Of a DNA stretch of 64,000 bases, positions 41,089 through 51,865 are shown piece by piece. Numbering within the stretch: position 1 is the first letter of the stretch; every line of letters starts with the position of its first letter. The stretch covers positions 7,316,001 to 7,380,000 of the forward strand of contig JAYKYS010000014.1 of the NCBI GenBank assembly GCA_036924285.1, given 5' to 3'. Source of the DNA: Asterella californica (lineage: Eukaryota; Streptophyta; Marchantiopsida; Marchantiales; Aytoniaceae). Made by a program: the position numbers and the translations under genes. Below the pieces are notes generated by a model. That model saw only the letters and a program-made list of their open reading frames with translations. It had not been told where the DNA came from and ran no database searches.

Positions 41089-41175
41089 ATGTTGAAGAGG
41101 ACAATGACAACTTAGAGAGTCTTGAGAACTAGTGGAATAGTTGACACGTGGAGTTACTAGTGCAGATACGGAGGC
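41089..41175 (+). pseudogene. Element X: integrase tail, plus-strand remainder
   Basis: TTGAAGAGGACAATGACAAC and the following bases align with the end of B2 pol (GTTGAGGAGAGTGAAGACGA...). It continues exactly where the minus-strand tail stops at 37898. After about 41140 similarity to the A1 end (GTTGGCACATGCCG) is weak. No polypurine tract or 3' LTR is recognisable, so X is truncated. Confidence 0.7.
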
Positions 41176-43960
41176 TGTAAACTATAGGTCAGGAGTCTGT
41201 AAGCCCTAAGAGGTGGTTTCATAGTTGTCACTTCAGTCGACATTGGATGACATGTACTATGACACAGATAGAGATACAAAATGTTATGATTTCTCATTGT
41301 CGATTTCACTAATTCAAGATCAAGTCTAAAATCAGAACTGAGTGCATTTTTAGTATTCAAATGTCTATTGCTCAGCTAGAATCAACGAATGTAGATGAGG
41401 AGTATCGCATTATAGAATAACAGTGAGAAATATTATTCTTTTAATTATTTCTTTTAATCAATTATTTAAATATCATTCTTTTTATTATTTCTTATTTATT
41501 TATTTATTTCTCATTTATATATTTATTCTTTAATTAATTATTATTTATTTATATATTTACTCAATTAATTCAAATTTTACCTGGTTCTTCTCTCTCATTG
41601 GGCCACGCCACACGTACGAAGGCGAGCTCCAACCTAGTTAGTACCGCTGGCAACCTCATACGTACAGAGGCAACCACGGTCGGATGTGTTCTCTGCTAGA
41701 ACGAAGAAATTCAAGAGAAGTAAGCCAAAACAAACAGTCGATTCAGTTCACTTTAGCATTTTGATAGCTTCATAACAAACTCTTTGCAGAGAAAAATAAT
41801 ATCACTCAACTTCTTGATGTAGTTGAGACACATTGATTGTAATTGATAGCATATGTTATCAATTTTTCTCAACTACTTTTTCAAGTTAAAAATGTATGAA
41901 GAACTCACTCTCTAAAGGCAGATATTTCCAATGATATGCCTATATGCACAAACTGAATTACAATGTGATGATGTGCTGAATATGCTCAAACACATCAATG
42001 ATCATACTTGTAGAAATGCATTATCTCGAAGATCTATTAATATTTTGGTACTTGAAATATTTTTATAGAATCATAGCAAACTCTTTGGAAGTCTAGAACA
42101 TGTGAAATCTAGCAAACATGATAATCAAGAAGAAAGTAAGTCCAATAGCGAAAAAGCTCAGAGTAGAACAAAGTTCATGTAGCTTCCACACTTGCAAAAT
42201 CTGAGATGCTTATAAAAGAGTATCACATTTTGTCTAAGATGATCGTAAACTTTGAAGCGAGTGCTAAGGACTAAAACCTACAAGGCACAAAAATTCTAAA
42301 ATTTAAAGAAGTTTAAAGAAAGAACTTTCAGCGGAGAACAAAAAAGCTTGGAATCTTAAGTTACTGATTTCTGATATTGTTTACAACAAAATCAATTATT
42401 TTCTTGCAAAACAGTAATGCATCTCAGTCATTTTCTAATACACCTTCCGCATCAGATTTGAAAACTGCTCGGGGTAACCCAGAGGAGCACATTTGGCCGT
42501 GGCAGTCGAGAAGTGAAGGGACCAGGTAACCCAGACCTTAACTATCAAGAGCAGGGGTTTAAACTAACAAATTTAGAGAAAATTCTTGCTATTTTGTCAA
42601 CAAGACGTCAGTGACTTAATCATAACGGATTTTAAGCAAATATGTCAATTGTCGAGTGTAGAGAGCTGAATGGGCGGTTGAATTCTGAATTAAGAATTGA
42701 ATTTCAAACCTCGGAAGTTCTTTAAAAACTTTAAAGAATATCTTTTAGTGCAAAAGAAGATTCAAAGAACATGAAGTTTTGCACATGAGAATACAGGGGT
42801 AGAATAGTGATGCTCAATGATTGAATAAATGTTAATTTTATTTGATAAAATGAAAACAAAAATAATTAATAATATAATATAATATAATTTTAAAATTTTT
42901 AGAAAATACTTATACAAAACAACTGTTCACATAGATTATTTTTGTTTTTCTCTCCTCACCGCTAAACTGATTAGTGATTCAGACCGCCACCGCAAAAGTT
43001 TTGATACTTATGATTTATACTCCCTAACTATTAGTGCTTGAGAGTATTAGATTTATTATTGCAATGAAATTTCAAAATTTTATAAAAAACTTCATATAAC
43101 TTTTATTGCATATTAGTTTATGAAAGGACAACGTCGTATATAACAGTGCATCACTGACAGACAAGGCGCTTTTGTGAGTTCACGTCACTATTTTGTCACT
43201 ATTTTGTTCCGCCTCTTGAACTCGGAATCATTCCTTGAGTACGGTGATAAAACTTTTACTGCAAAGTAGTCCTCATCGTCACGAACAGAAATTCTACTAG
43301 TTCGTCTTCGGACACAACAAACAACTTTTTGTCAGATTCTATGTGTGTCCGTTTCTGCTCATCCTTGCGAAGGTCACTTTGGATGCATATTTTAAGCATA
43401 ATAGATAACATGAACGGGACTCAGAACGCATAATATTCAAAATCCTCTAAAAGAAGGCAATTTAATTTAAACAGTCTCCTAAGATTTATTGTTGTTTATG
43501 GAGGAACCCGCACTCAGACAGAAAATCGACACCCAGCAAATGATAAAATATTGTTTTTATATCTTGTTCAATTTGTGAACTAACCCTTGGAGAAACGATA
43601 AGTTGTAACTAAAGGTCGCTTACTGACCTGTGAAAGAGGTAAACAAGCAACCTGGTCAAGCCCATGAACAGAAAGACAGAAAAAAGAATAAAGACAGAGC
43701 CTCTCTGACTCCTGTAGAGATCAATCGTTAAGAATAGAGGTCAAACCTTCATCTCCAGTTTGCTGACTGACTCCTGTAGAGAACAATCGTAGTGCAAAAC
43801 CAGTGCGCTCTACGATTGGTCTCGAGGGTGACTGGATGGAGTAATCCACTTTCTGTAGTCTTCAGTCCCCCTTTGGCAGTACATATGACCTTGGTTCAGT
43901 CCGTTTCATCCTTCCGACTGACGTACAGATGGTAGTGAGAAGTATGATGGATTAGGAAGA
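41176..43960. other. Low-copy DNA without a convincing gene
   Basis: Only short open readings. A strongly A/T-rich run built of ATTATTT and TTTATTTA-like words fills about 41426-41575; another lies at 42828-42905. A sequence close to CTGACTCCTGTAGAGA occurs twice, at about 43708 and 43766. No RNA gene or element recognised. Confidence 0.5.
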
Positions 43961-44034
43961 AACATGATCCTACTCTGTCCTGAGCAAGCTCAGGCTGCAA
44001 CTTCTCTGAACCATAGGTCAAAAGCTGTCCCGAT

Positions 44035-44447
44035 TTACAATAGCACATGGGTCACAATAAGAGTATTGACTCCGCGGCGCAGCATTGGATTGTTGAAGAG
44101 TTTGAGAATCTTACATGATTTGAAGAAATCCCGAAAAACTATCATGTTGTAGTGGCTACAGCTTTCTTCTTCCTCAGTCCACGAAACCAACAGTGGATCT
44201 TCGTAAGTCCCCGAAGTTGAAAATGTCTTCCTCAGTGCTCTTAACTGCTGTCTCCAGCTTCTGAAGCGGGTTGTGTCGGTAGAAATCGATTGCAATTCTG
44301 AAGCAGACTGTGCGAGTCTATCTGACACAGACGTCACGGGACGCTCTCGCTTTCGCTTCAGCTCCGTTTCAGAGTTGAATAAACCTAGAAGAGCCTGGAG
44401 GTCATATGAACAGCATTGAGACGTCGAAAGGCTTCTGTACTGAGTTT
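44035..44447 (-). CDS. Unidentified open block, minus strand (possible exon)
   Basis: Open between stops for about 137 codons on the minus strand, with no ATG at its start, so an exon is more likely than a complete gene. The composition is protein-like: CCSYDLQALLGLFNSETEL, RKRERPVTSVSDRL, and RFRSWRQQLRALRKTFS. The last part (from about 44160 down) reads less like protein. I do not recognise a family and see no partner exon with certainty. Confidence 0.3.
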
Positions 44448-44580
44448 AATCTGTGTGTTAGTTGGAGTGAACAGCGCGTTTCCCATCGACGTAGATATGA
44501 TATTTCAAGCTCGCTGAACATTCTCGTCGCTTGGATGTACTTAACTGAAATTTCTGTAACTTCCATTGTTTTAATTAGGT

Positions 44581-44848
44581 GACCGTCCCAAGATATTTCT
44601 GATTCACTACCTTAGTGAAGCGGATGTATTTAGCAAAGATTCCTCCAATCACCAACATGTGTTTGCAGGACTTCTGTTATTTCTACTTGAATTCGGAAAG
44701 TATGTTCGAAGCTTGTGGTCCAAAGAAGTATGAAATAGACGACCGTCCCAAGATATATCTGCTTCGCTACCTTCGCGAAGTGAAGAAGGACGACGGAGGA
44801 GAATCCCAGAAGAAGAGGTGGCTCCCAAAGACAATATGGGAGAGATAG
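44581..44848 (+). pseudogene. Duplicated exon-like blocks (DRPKI...YL)
   Basis: GACCGTCCCAAGATAT occurs at 44581 and at 44741, exactly 160 bp apart. From each an open reading starts: DRPKIFLIHYLSEADVFSKD (open to about 44732) and DRPKIYLLRYLREVKKDDGG (open to 44848). Both are preceded by a splice-acceptor-like AG (TTTTAATTAG two bases before the first and GAAATAGAC directly before the second). Either a tandem exon duplication or a pseudogene. Family not recognised. Confidence 0.4.
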
Positions 44849-45074
44849 ACCGACCGAGGAAAAGAAGTACGCTCGTCAGTTGGTTACGACATATAATGGT
44901 TCTTCAGATGTCGCTGAGGTGGTATTTTGGCCCCAGTTAACTGCATCGGATATATTAAAGCTTGAGAACAATGCGTCACTTAACCACCAACGTGACTAGC
45001 CAACTTCTACCGTGTTCGAATTATTGCTAACCACCGTATCGGTGTGCTCGCAGATCATGACGTAGATATCTAAT

Positions 45075-45919
45075 ATGGTGTACCAGGGTGACACACAGGA
45101 GCTACCTAGCTTTGTGAGTTTCGTTAAGTTTGGGTTTCTGTGTTGTGGATTTGTAAGTCTGTCGGTATGTCATCTGTGATCTTAAGTATCCGGCCTGAAT
45201 TCTTCTGCAGAGGGGGAAAAGTCCAGAGCTCGTACCAGAGGAAAGTGTTCCCTTCGCAGCAAAATCTCAAAACTTTGTCGGGGATTTGAAGGAGAAAATT
45301 GTTGAGAAGGTCAGAAGTTTACATACATGTTACAGGATTTCAGAGATGATCCTTTACAAATTCATTCCTCTCCTCCTATTCAGCGCTCTTCTACACAACT
45401 GCCTGGTTCCTCAGTACCAGATATAAGGTAATTTTGAGCAGTCAAAAACAAATGATAATGTTATCAGCATGTCTGTGTCTCGCGATACGGTGTTCACCCT
45501 TGTTGAGGTTTGTTAAGCTTATTTGCGTATCAGTATCAGTTCGGATAATGCATTGACTATATACCTCTGGTGAAATTATGCAGGTGACTCCTTTTGCATC
45601 GGTTTCAAGGGAAGTAGCAGATGGCAGGCTCAACGAGGGAGCTGACCAACGACCAGGTCAAGAGAACTTATCTGGTGAAACATCAAACGTTCAAGAATCA
45701 GTGGGTGCTGACGAAACATCAAACGTTCAAGAACCAGTTGGTATGTCAGTACGTAGAAAAAGGAACGAGTCTACTCAAGGGCCTTCTCTGAAACTTGATT
45801 GCAATAGAGAGAGATCTCACAAGAAATCTCTTAACTTTTATCCGCAGAATCATAATTTTGAGGATTTAGCTACTTTAAGCAAGAAAGGAGCTGTGTTGGT
45901 AACAGTAGTCGAAGTTTAG
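45075..45919 (+). CDS. Possible three-exon gene start, product unknown
   Basis: A model read from splice signals. Exon 1 is 45075-45113 (ATG, 13 codons), followed by GTGAGT. Exon 2 is 45211-45309, preceded by TTCTTCTGCAG and ending AAG before GTCAGA. Exon 3 is 45584-45919, preceded by AAATTATGCAG. All junctions are in phase 0, giving about 157 residues. Exon 3 is polar, with a repeated ETSNVQE(S/P)VG pair and a basic stretch. I recognise no domain. The second donor is weak. Coding-like readings continue past the stop in another frame (see next entry), so the gene may be longer and broken. Confidence 0.33.
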
Positions 45920-46258
45920 AAATTATCAAGAATCTTGTAGTGCGATGCATTTGGGTTCATCCTATTGCGCGTGTCCCCGATCAGAGAGTTCTCACACTGA
46001 CTGTCGTCTGTTCAGATTGGGCTATTCTCCCACGATCCAAGCAGAACATTCTAGTCGGAGCTCCGTAATGTACCTTTGAGCTTAGTGACTTTTGCTTAGA
46101 GAGTTTTCGGATATACTTGGTGCTTTAAGGTTGTTCCCCAGAAATTATTAGCATAGTTCGTTCAAGTCGGAACTTCGAAAGGGTCACAGTCGCTCAACTG
46201 ACTTTAGTACGATATACGGCCACCGGGGACATTCGCAGCTTCTCAACTCAAAATCTGT
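45919..46258 (+). pseudogene. Coding-like continuation, frame-broken
   Basis: Directly after the stop at 45919 another frame reads EIIKNLVVRCIWVHP and LTVVCSDWAILPRSKQN, up to TAA near 46066, then CTFELSDFCLESFRIYLVL to another stop, then EIISIVRSSRNFERV and VAQLTLVRYTATGDIRSF up to TGA at 46258. The texture is that of real protein interrupted by single lesions. It suggests a dead gene, or exons with introns that I cannot place. Confidence 0.3.
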
Positions 46259-46473
46259 GAACTTAGTAACGCATTTATAATCCACAGTCCGTTAGTTTCC
46301 TTATTCACCGGATCACTGTATAAGCGAGCGACTGTGTTATAAAGGGATGTATAAAATGGTAGATTTCCCAGAGAGCTCTCGTCTTCGTAGTTCATTGTGC
46401 AATCCTCTACTTTAGCTAAAGCTTCGATTTGAATTTCGTAGACCTTTGGCAACCCGTGATCCCGGAACCACAT
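46243..46473 (-). CDS. Unidentified 76-codon ORF, minus strand
   Basis: Starts ATG, reads MWFRDHGLPKVYEIQIEALA and ends SSQILS. The composition is protein-like (mixed charged and aromatic residues), but it overlaps the plus-strand block by a few bases and has no recognised family. Could equally be chance. Confidence 0.2.
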   Translation of the reverse strand: MWFRDHGLPKVYEIQIEALAKVEDCTMNYEDESSLGNLPFYTSLYNTVARLYSDPVNKETNGLWIINALLSSQILS

Positions 46474-47119
46474 ACATCGACTGCGTAATCCAAAATCCCG
46501 TGACTCTATCCCAATTCAAGACTTATCACAGTTTTCACCGGAGGTCTAGCCGGTTGGGGACTGAGGAAGATATTTTTAACTTCGGGGGACTTGGGAGGAT
46601 CGACTGTTGGTTTCGGGGACTGAGAAAGAAGAAAGCTGGTAGCGGCTACTTGTCTTCTCGAATACCGCAACATCTTTTCCAGGAATTATGTATTCCATGA
46701 CTCGCACGTCTTATGTTTCTCTGAAGTTTAGAAGTAAGGCTGATGTGATTCTCAACTATCTCTAATCAAGCCTGGCTGAACAGTGAGTCCTTAGAAGTAT
46801 GAGGAGTAACAGAAACTATTACTATTAGAAGTTGCACGAGAACTAGAAATTGGGCGATTCAGACAAACAAACATCTCTGACACTACCTGGAGCTCCGTTT
46901 CAGTTCCACATGCTTGGACTTTGTTTCCAGGAGTCAATACGGAGAAGCTGATGGAATCGACTGAAGGATTGTTGGGAAGACGCAACAGGTTCTTGTAGGA
47001 ACAGAGAGACAAAGTTGGCGGGGGTTTACGTCTTTGCAGTTAGGACTTTCCTAAGCTCAGATATCCACTCCAGCTGTTCATTTTATCGTGAACATCTCTA
47101 CCAGAAGCAAGGTTTGCAG

Positions 47120-47350
47120 ATACTTCAGCATTTTCAGCCGCTCATCAGCAATCATGTTTGGTTCTCAACCTGTGCTCCTTCCCTGATGCTGTTCTTGTTA
47201 CTAGCCAAATTATAGATCAGTGTACTCTAAAACCGCAACAGCAACATACAATGATTATGAGTCAAACTCCAGGAGAAACATGTCGTATTTACTGTGCATG
47301 ACATAGTCTGCAAGTTTCTTGGTTTGACTACTCGTCTGTATAGTCCAAAT
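47120..47350 (+). pseudogene. Exon-like block ending at a GTAAGT donor
   Basis: Follows an acceptor-like GGTTTGCAG and ends with CCAAAT before GTAAGTTT, a strong plant donor. The reading TSAFSAAHQQSCLVLNLCSF continues to 47300. A one-base shift is then needed to read VHDIVCKFLGLTTRLYSPN up to the donor. May belong with the blocks at 44.6-46.3 kb. No family recognised. Confidence 0.3.
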
Positions 47351-47716
47351 GTAAGTTTCGTGAATCATTCCTTCGATCTCCACACGAGTACTACGTAATT
47401 GTACTACAATTCTTGCCATCAATGAAGTGGCACCCTCTCAGACTAGCATGAGAGAATTCAACATATAGATATTCCATTCTTAGACTACGAGGAAACTGCG
47501 GGTACTTATGCGTTATAGTATCTGTTCAGTCTCCAAGAAATACAGGTGATCTTTGACGTTGTAAGTTGCACAATAGTTCAAATGCCGCGCAAAGCGTAAT
47601 ACTGAATGTCCACACCAGATCACATCCTATCAGATCTTTTAACTTTGCAATGTCCTTTACGTTAACAAGCTCAAGAGTGTTCGCTACTAACTCAAGACAT
47701 ATCCAATATTGCATGT

Positions 47717-47947
47717 TTGAGATTACCTTTGACCCGTCTCCACTATTCTAGAATTGTCCGCCGATTAGCCGAGACTCGCGAGAGTTACCGTCTAGCTCAG
47801 AAAAGGTCGGTCACCCGTTTAGTCCAATACAACAATGCATGGGAAGCTTACTCGGTCCATCATCCACAAGTATCTCTTCTTCTGACTGTTGAACATTCTT
47901 GCCACATGACTATAGGAGCAAAGACACAAGAAGAAGCCTTAAACTAA
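47717..47947 (+). CDS. Unidentified open block (76 codons)
   Basis: Protein-like reading on the plus strand: RRLAETRESYRLAQKRSV and NNAWEAYSVHHPQVSLLL. No start context or family that I can defend. It lies downstream of the exon-like block at 47120 and before the minus-strand PAH-like fragment. Confidence 0.2.
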   Translation: MRLPLTRLHYSRIVRRLAETRESYRLAQKRSVTRLVQYNNAWEAYSVHHPQVSLLLTVEHSCHMTIGAKTQEEALN

Positions 47948-48074
47948 GATTTGGAAGTCAAATACGTGCGCAGGTTCAAGCTGCTGGTACCGCTTCCGTG
48001 ATCGAAACATCTCCTCCGGTGGGAGAGATCTGCTGAAACCAAGAAGCAATTCCGGATTCCTCTGAAGCGTGATT

Positions 48075-48600
48075 CTATACGGATGACACCATCCAAAACA
48101 TCAGATCGCTCCTCCACATCTTGAGGAACTCGTGGTATTTAGCTTCGTCCCCCCTGAACGCATCTTGGATGCATTGCAGACATTCAACAGCTTCCTTCCC
48201 CGCATTGTCCGGATCTAAACTACCGAATCTGAATGTCGCTCCTGCCATATCTTTCTTCTTCTCGTAGAGGCTTCCCCTTTCCACCTGCAACCTGTTACAA
48301 GGATAACCTATAATAGATACCTTTCAGCAATTCAAACTTATATGTATAAGGCGCAATTCTTTACTGCTGGTGGGCTCTGTTTCTCTCCGGAGTACAAAAA
48401 GCTTTAAATTCTTCCAAGATTCAACGAGATCCCCCTACTACTGGTATTAAATCTTGAAATCCCAGCCACTACGGCATTCTTCTAGTGATTCATAAGGCGT
48501 TAGCTTGATGGGGAGAACTTCTAGCTCCTAATTAGGAAATGCAAGCTCGATCTCCTGCACCTCCTGGACCTTTCTAGCGGTGGAATCTAGTTCATGAACA
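48075..48600 (-). pseudogene. PAH-like (SIN3-type) domain fragment
   Basis: On the minus strand the open block 48284-48075, preceded by an acceptor-like TTGCAG, reads GKEAVECLQCIQDAFRGDEA and KYHEFLKMW. The pattern A-x2-C-L-x-x-I-x-D-A-F-x-G-D-x-x-K-Y-x-x-F-L is that of a paired amphipathic helix. PAH domains occur in the SIN3 co-repressor, where they bind transcription factors in the nucleus. Upstream (about 48599-48447) another reading, VHELDSTARKVQEVQEIELA and LPIKLTPYESLEECRSGWDF, is interrupted by one TAG. Only one PAH is visible; a complete SIN3 has several plus a large co-repressor domain. Most likely a gene relic. Confidence 0.42.
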
Positions 48601-48784
48601 ATAGATTGAGACTAAACAGTTTTTGTAAAACACTCGGAACATTTTTGTCGGGACTGCGTAAGATCACGGGCAGAGCAAGTAAGTTAAAGGAAAAAACTTT
48701 ACCACGAGTGTTACGTTGCGAAAGATCTTGCACGATGATGTGCCTTAGAAACATAAGCCACTCCTTCGGGTAACGAGTTTGCTT

Positions 48785-48876
48785 GCATAAGTCGATCTCG
48801 AGTAAGGGTTTAAGCTCGTAACTTACATGCGTAAGTCGTCCTCAAGCAACGACTTAGGCTCGTAAGGCCACTGCGA
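48785..48876. repeat. Short diverged tandem repeat
   Basis: GCATAAGTCGATCTCGAGTA...GCTCGTAACTTACA is followed by GCGTAAGTCGTCCTCAAGCA...GCTCGTAAGGCCAC, about 44 bp per unit. A weaker copy may precede it. No coding or RNA signal. Confidence 0.45.
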
Positions 48877-48899
48877 GCAGAGCCTTCCGCTATACTTCT

Positions 48900-50177
48900 G
48901 TGTTGGGTATAACATTTCACAGTGAAAATTCAATTGCTTCTGACTAAATATAAATTATTTTTTTAAATAAACAACTACCGATGAAATTGATTGACTAAAT
49001 TGTTATCGGAGTGATAAGCTACTTCGCACAATAATTACCATCGTGCACTCGTGAACTTTTTCTCACAAATTATTAGAACCTTGTGCAATATGATTTTACA
49101 GTATATTTGACATCTGCGCAAGCGTCATACGAGGATCTTTAAACATTACAGTAAGACAATTTATTTTCCTAATAACATCTGACGTGGACCTTTAAACGCT
49201 AAACGAGTTCACGAAATATGGAAAAGAGGTAACTGTGTGAAGTACAGAACTTATTATTTTAAAATCTTGTGTGCTATCATATTGAGATTTTAGTAAGTAT
49301 ACGTAAATTTCGAAATAGAGTCAGTTCTTAAAATTTACACGAATTAGCTTGTCACTATGGTAGGTCAATTATACTGAAATCTCCGTACGATACTAGATAC
49401 AGACTGCGGTCCTCGGACACGGACGGCCGTAGCCCTCTCCTGACTATGGTCAGGAGACAGGGTTCTTGGGAGACGGTACTGCAGTTAGCTTCCAGGGGGA
49501 GCACATCATCTTCATCATGTATGGAGAAGAAAGAAAGCACAGCGGAACATATTATTACCACAAGAGAAGTACTGTACCTCAGTACTTTTCGTGATCAAAC
49601 ATGTAACGGAAGTCTAACTAGAGGCTTGAGGTCAATCTAGAGGCGATGGTTGTGGTTAGCATCAGAGTCTTAAACGAGGTGCCACTCACCACTGAGGTTA
49701 ATAAGATCAGAACAGAACCCTTGAAATTAAAGAAGATGAAGCAGAATGACAAGTTAGAATAGACCCTCTAGTTCTTCCAAAAAATGACGAGTTCTCACGC
49801 CTGATTTAATTGAAATATTCTATTGGAGTTTCATCTTTGCTCGTCTGTGCTGGCCGAGATAACTATCATTTTAGTACAGAATCTATCCCTTAAACCAGTG
49901 TTCTCGGTTCGCATAGAGGAAGAAATAACCTTAAGAATGCAGCCTGTGGTCGCACTTCGCACTTAGAAAGAAACATGCACCCTAAACTGAGGTCTTCGGC
50001 TGCACAAAATTTTATTTTGAAACTCAGACCCCTCACCCCTCGTTCTCAATTGAACTAAAAAAAAAAAGTCCACGCGACGTAATGAATAGCTAACGGATGG
50101 AAAGATCTCATCAAACCGTACAAGGGAAAAAAGGACCCGAAAGACCAAGCAACCATCTCTCCGAAGAGAGGAAGAAC
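48900..50177. other. No gene recognised
   Basis: Short scattered open readings on both strands (for example 49446-49640 and 49963-50148) without motif, splice context or repeat partner. AT-rich at 48940-49340. Nothing I can support as a feature. Confidence 0.4.
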
Positions 50178-50550
50178 AGTAGGGGGTGTCAAATTTCAGA
50201 GGAAAGATTCTTCAACGGCAAAGAGGTGACAAGCCATAAAATTGTCAGGGGTAAGGTTGTGTATAACCGCCTCTCATTCTGGATCTTGCCTGTGACTGAA
50301 CATCAAGATTTTATCACTTATTATTTTTTCATTTGCACACTCGACATAATTACTCTGAGCAACAGAGAATTCATTGCAAAAGAAAGCGGACGAAACCAGT
50401 GAATAGTTGTTAAGAAAACACCCGCGGCATTTTCCTGCGGGTATCTCAGGAGGTGCCCGCATGAAACTGAAGCCGCAGTCTAGCCGAAGCCGCAACTCAC
50501 TCCCGAGGCTCTCGAATATTTCAAAAGTTCTTAACTTTGACACCCCTACT
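50178..50550 (+). mobile_element. MITE-like repeat, copy 1
   Basis: 373 bp with terminal inverted repeats: AGTAGGGGGTGTCAAA at the left and TTTGACACCCCTACT at the right. Homologous, over most of its length but diverged, to 63511-63889 in the same orientation. Conserved words in the 3' half are CCCGCGG, GGAGGTGCCCGC and CTTAACTTTGACACCC. It has no ORF of its own. TIRs of the type TAGGGGTGTC are seen in hAT-type non-autonomous elements; no 8-bp duplication is visible here. Confidence 0.7.
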
Positions 50551-51852
50551 AGCTCTAAGGTCTCTTGAAGTAACTCGCTTATACGCTATCGCAATCACCT
50601 TGGCAAAACCTCTTTCAGCACAGAGAAGTCTTTCTACTCTTCATGCAATACTTCATAGCCAGTCCTTGCCGCAAGTGCATTAACGCTTTGACGTGAGAAA
50701 AATCAGTTCTAATGTGTCGATTAGTGGAAGGGCTAGAGGCTCCGTTAGAACAGTCTAGTAATTCTGAAAAGACGGGAGGAAGAAGAAGTATTAATTGTTA
50801 TCCGATCTACAGTTGCAGACAATACAGAGGATAACACATAAGCTTTACGCATGAATTTAAATGCGCTTCCAGAGTTATAAGGCGGTCCTTGTACAAGAAA
50901 CACAAAATATTATCATTAAAATATTAAATATTAATGCTAATATATTCTTTAACCCTTTCTGCCGGAAGAGATAGAGAATAAATTAACTGAGCAGGCTTCT
51001 CTCTTCCATTATAAGATGGAGAATATGCATGCTTACGAGTAAGGATGCTCGATTGACTTCAAGAATTCTTTTTCCTTTTCTGTTATCAAAAAGGATTTAA
51101 CTGTTAGATTTATAAGTATATAAATAATAGCTGAGTTTACAGTTGTGGGAAAGTCCAGACATAACCCATAAGTGGAACACAAACCAACGCAGCTAAGAGA
51201 CTACAAATGCTACAGCTTCTGGGTAAAGAGAATTAATTTAATTATTTATTTAATTTAACACTTAGCTTAATTTAGTACCTAATCCTTTCTGAAGAAAGGA
51301 TTAGGTACTAATGAATAAGCAAAATCAGCAAGCATGTGTATATATACCACCCTCACCAGGAAGAGAAATGAGCGAAAACTGCTTGAGAAAAGAGTCAGCA
51401 GTCATGTACTTCATTATAAAAGCAGTCACAAAGTTCTCTTCCTTTACTTGACAAGTCCAAGCTCCCATACCATACCAAGTGGAGGGTCAGATTCTAGTCA
51501 CAAATTTTCACCTTCTGGACACTTCGAAGGTAACTATCAGACTATAGATTTCCATTAAGTAAAAAATCCATATCATTTGGTAAATTTCCTATTGTGAACT
51601 TCCCCCCATGCAGTAGGGCTCCGAGAGAACCGGAGTTCTCTGTAAACTCAACTGGTAAAAGTTTAGGGTTCTCGTTTGGAGAAAATCTCAGGCACTATTT
51701 TACGTTCGGAAATAACAGATAGAGACAAACCACTTCTTTAATTTATTAGCAGATTTACCGTGTACCTCCATCCGCGCCGTACCATGCAGCATCGAAAGAA
51801 CGAATTCCCTACGGGGCAAGTTGATGAGAACCAAAATGAGCGCTTCAGGTTG
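50551..51852. other. No gene recognised; contains one palindrome
   Basis: AT-rich low-copy DNA with no defensible ORF. The only clear structure is the palindrome at 51273-51310. It ends at the Pol III T-run of the tRNA gene. Confidence 0.45.
51273..51310. repeat. Perfect 18-bp palindrome
   Basis: TAGTACCTAATCCTTTCT, then GA, then its exact inverse complement. It could form a strong cruciform or hairpin. There is no U-run directly after it and no gene nearby that it would serve. Confidence 0.9.
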
Positions 51853-51857
51853 AAAAA
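51853..51857 (-). terminator. Pol III terminator of tRNA-Asn
   Basis: Five A on the plus strand, TTTTT on the minus strand, eight bases after the last tRNA base. Canonical RNA polymerase III stop. Confidence 0.85.
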
Positions 51858-51865
51858 GCTGGCAG

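Noticed and set aside
41426..41575. AT-rich run as promoter or matrix attachment region
   Set aside because: Low-complexity composition only; no gene starts next to it.
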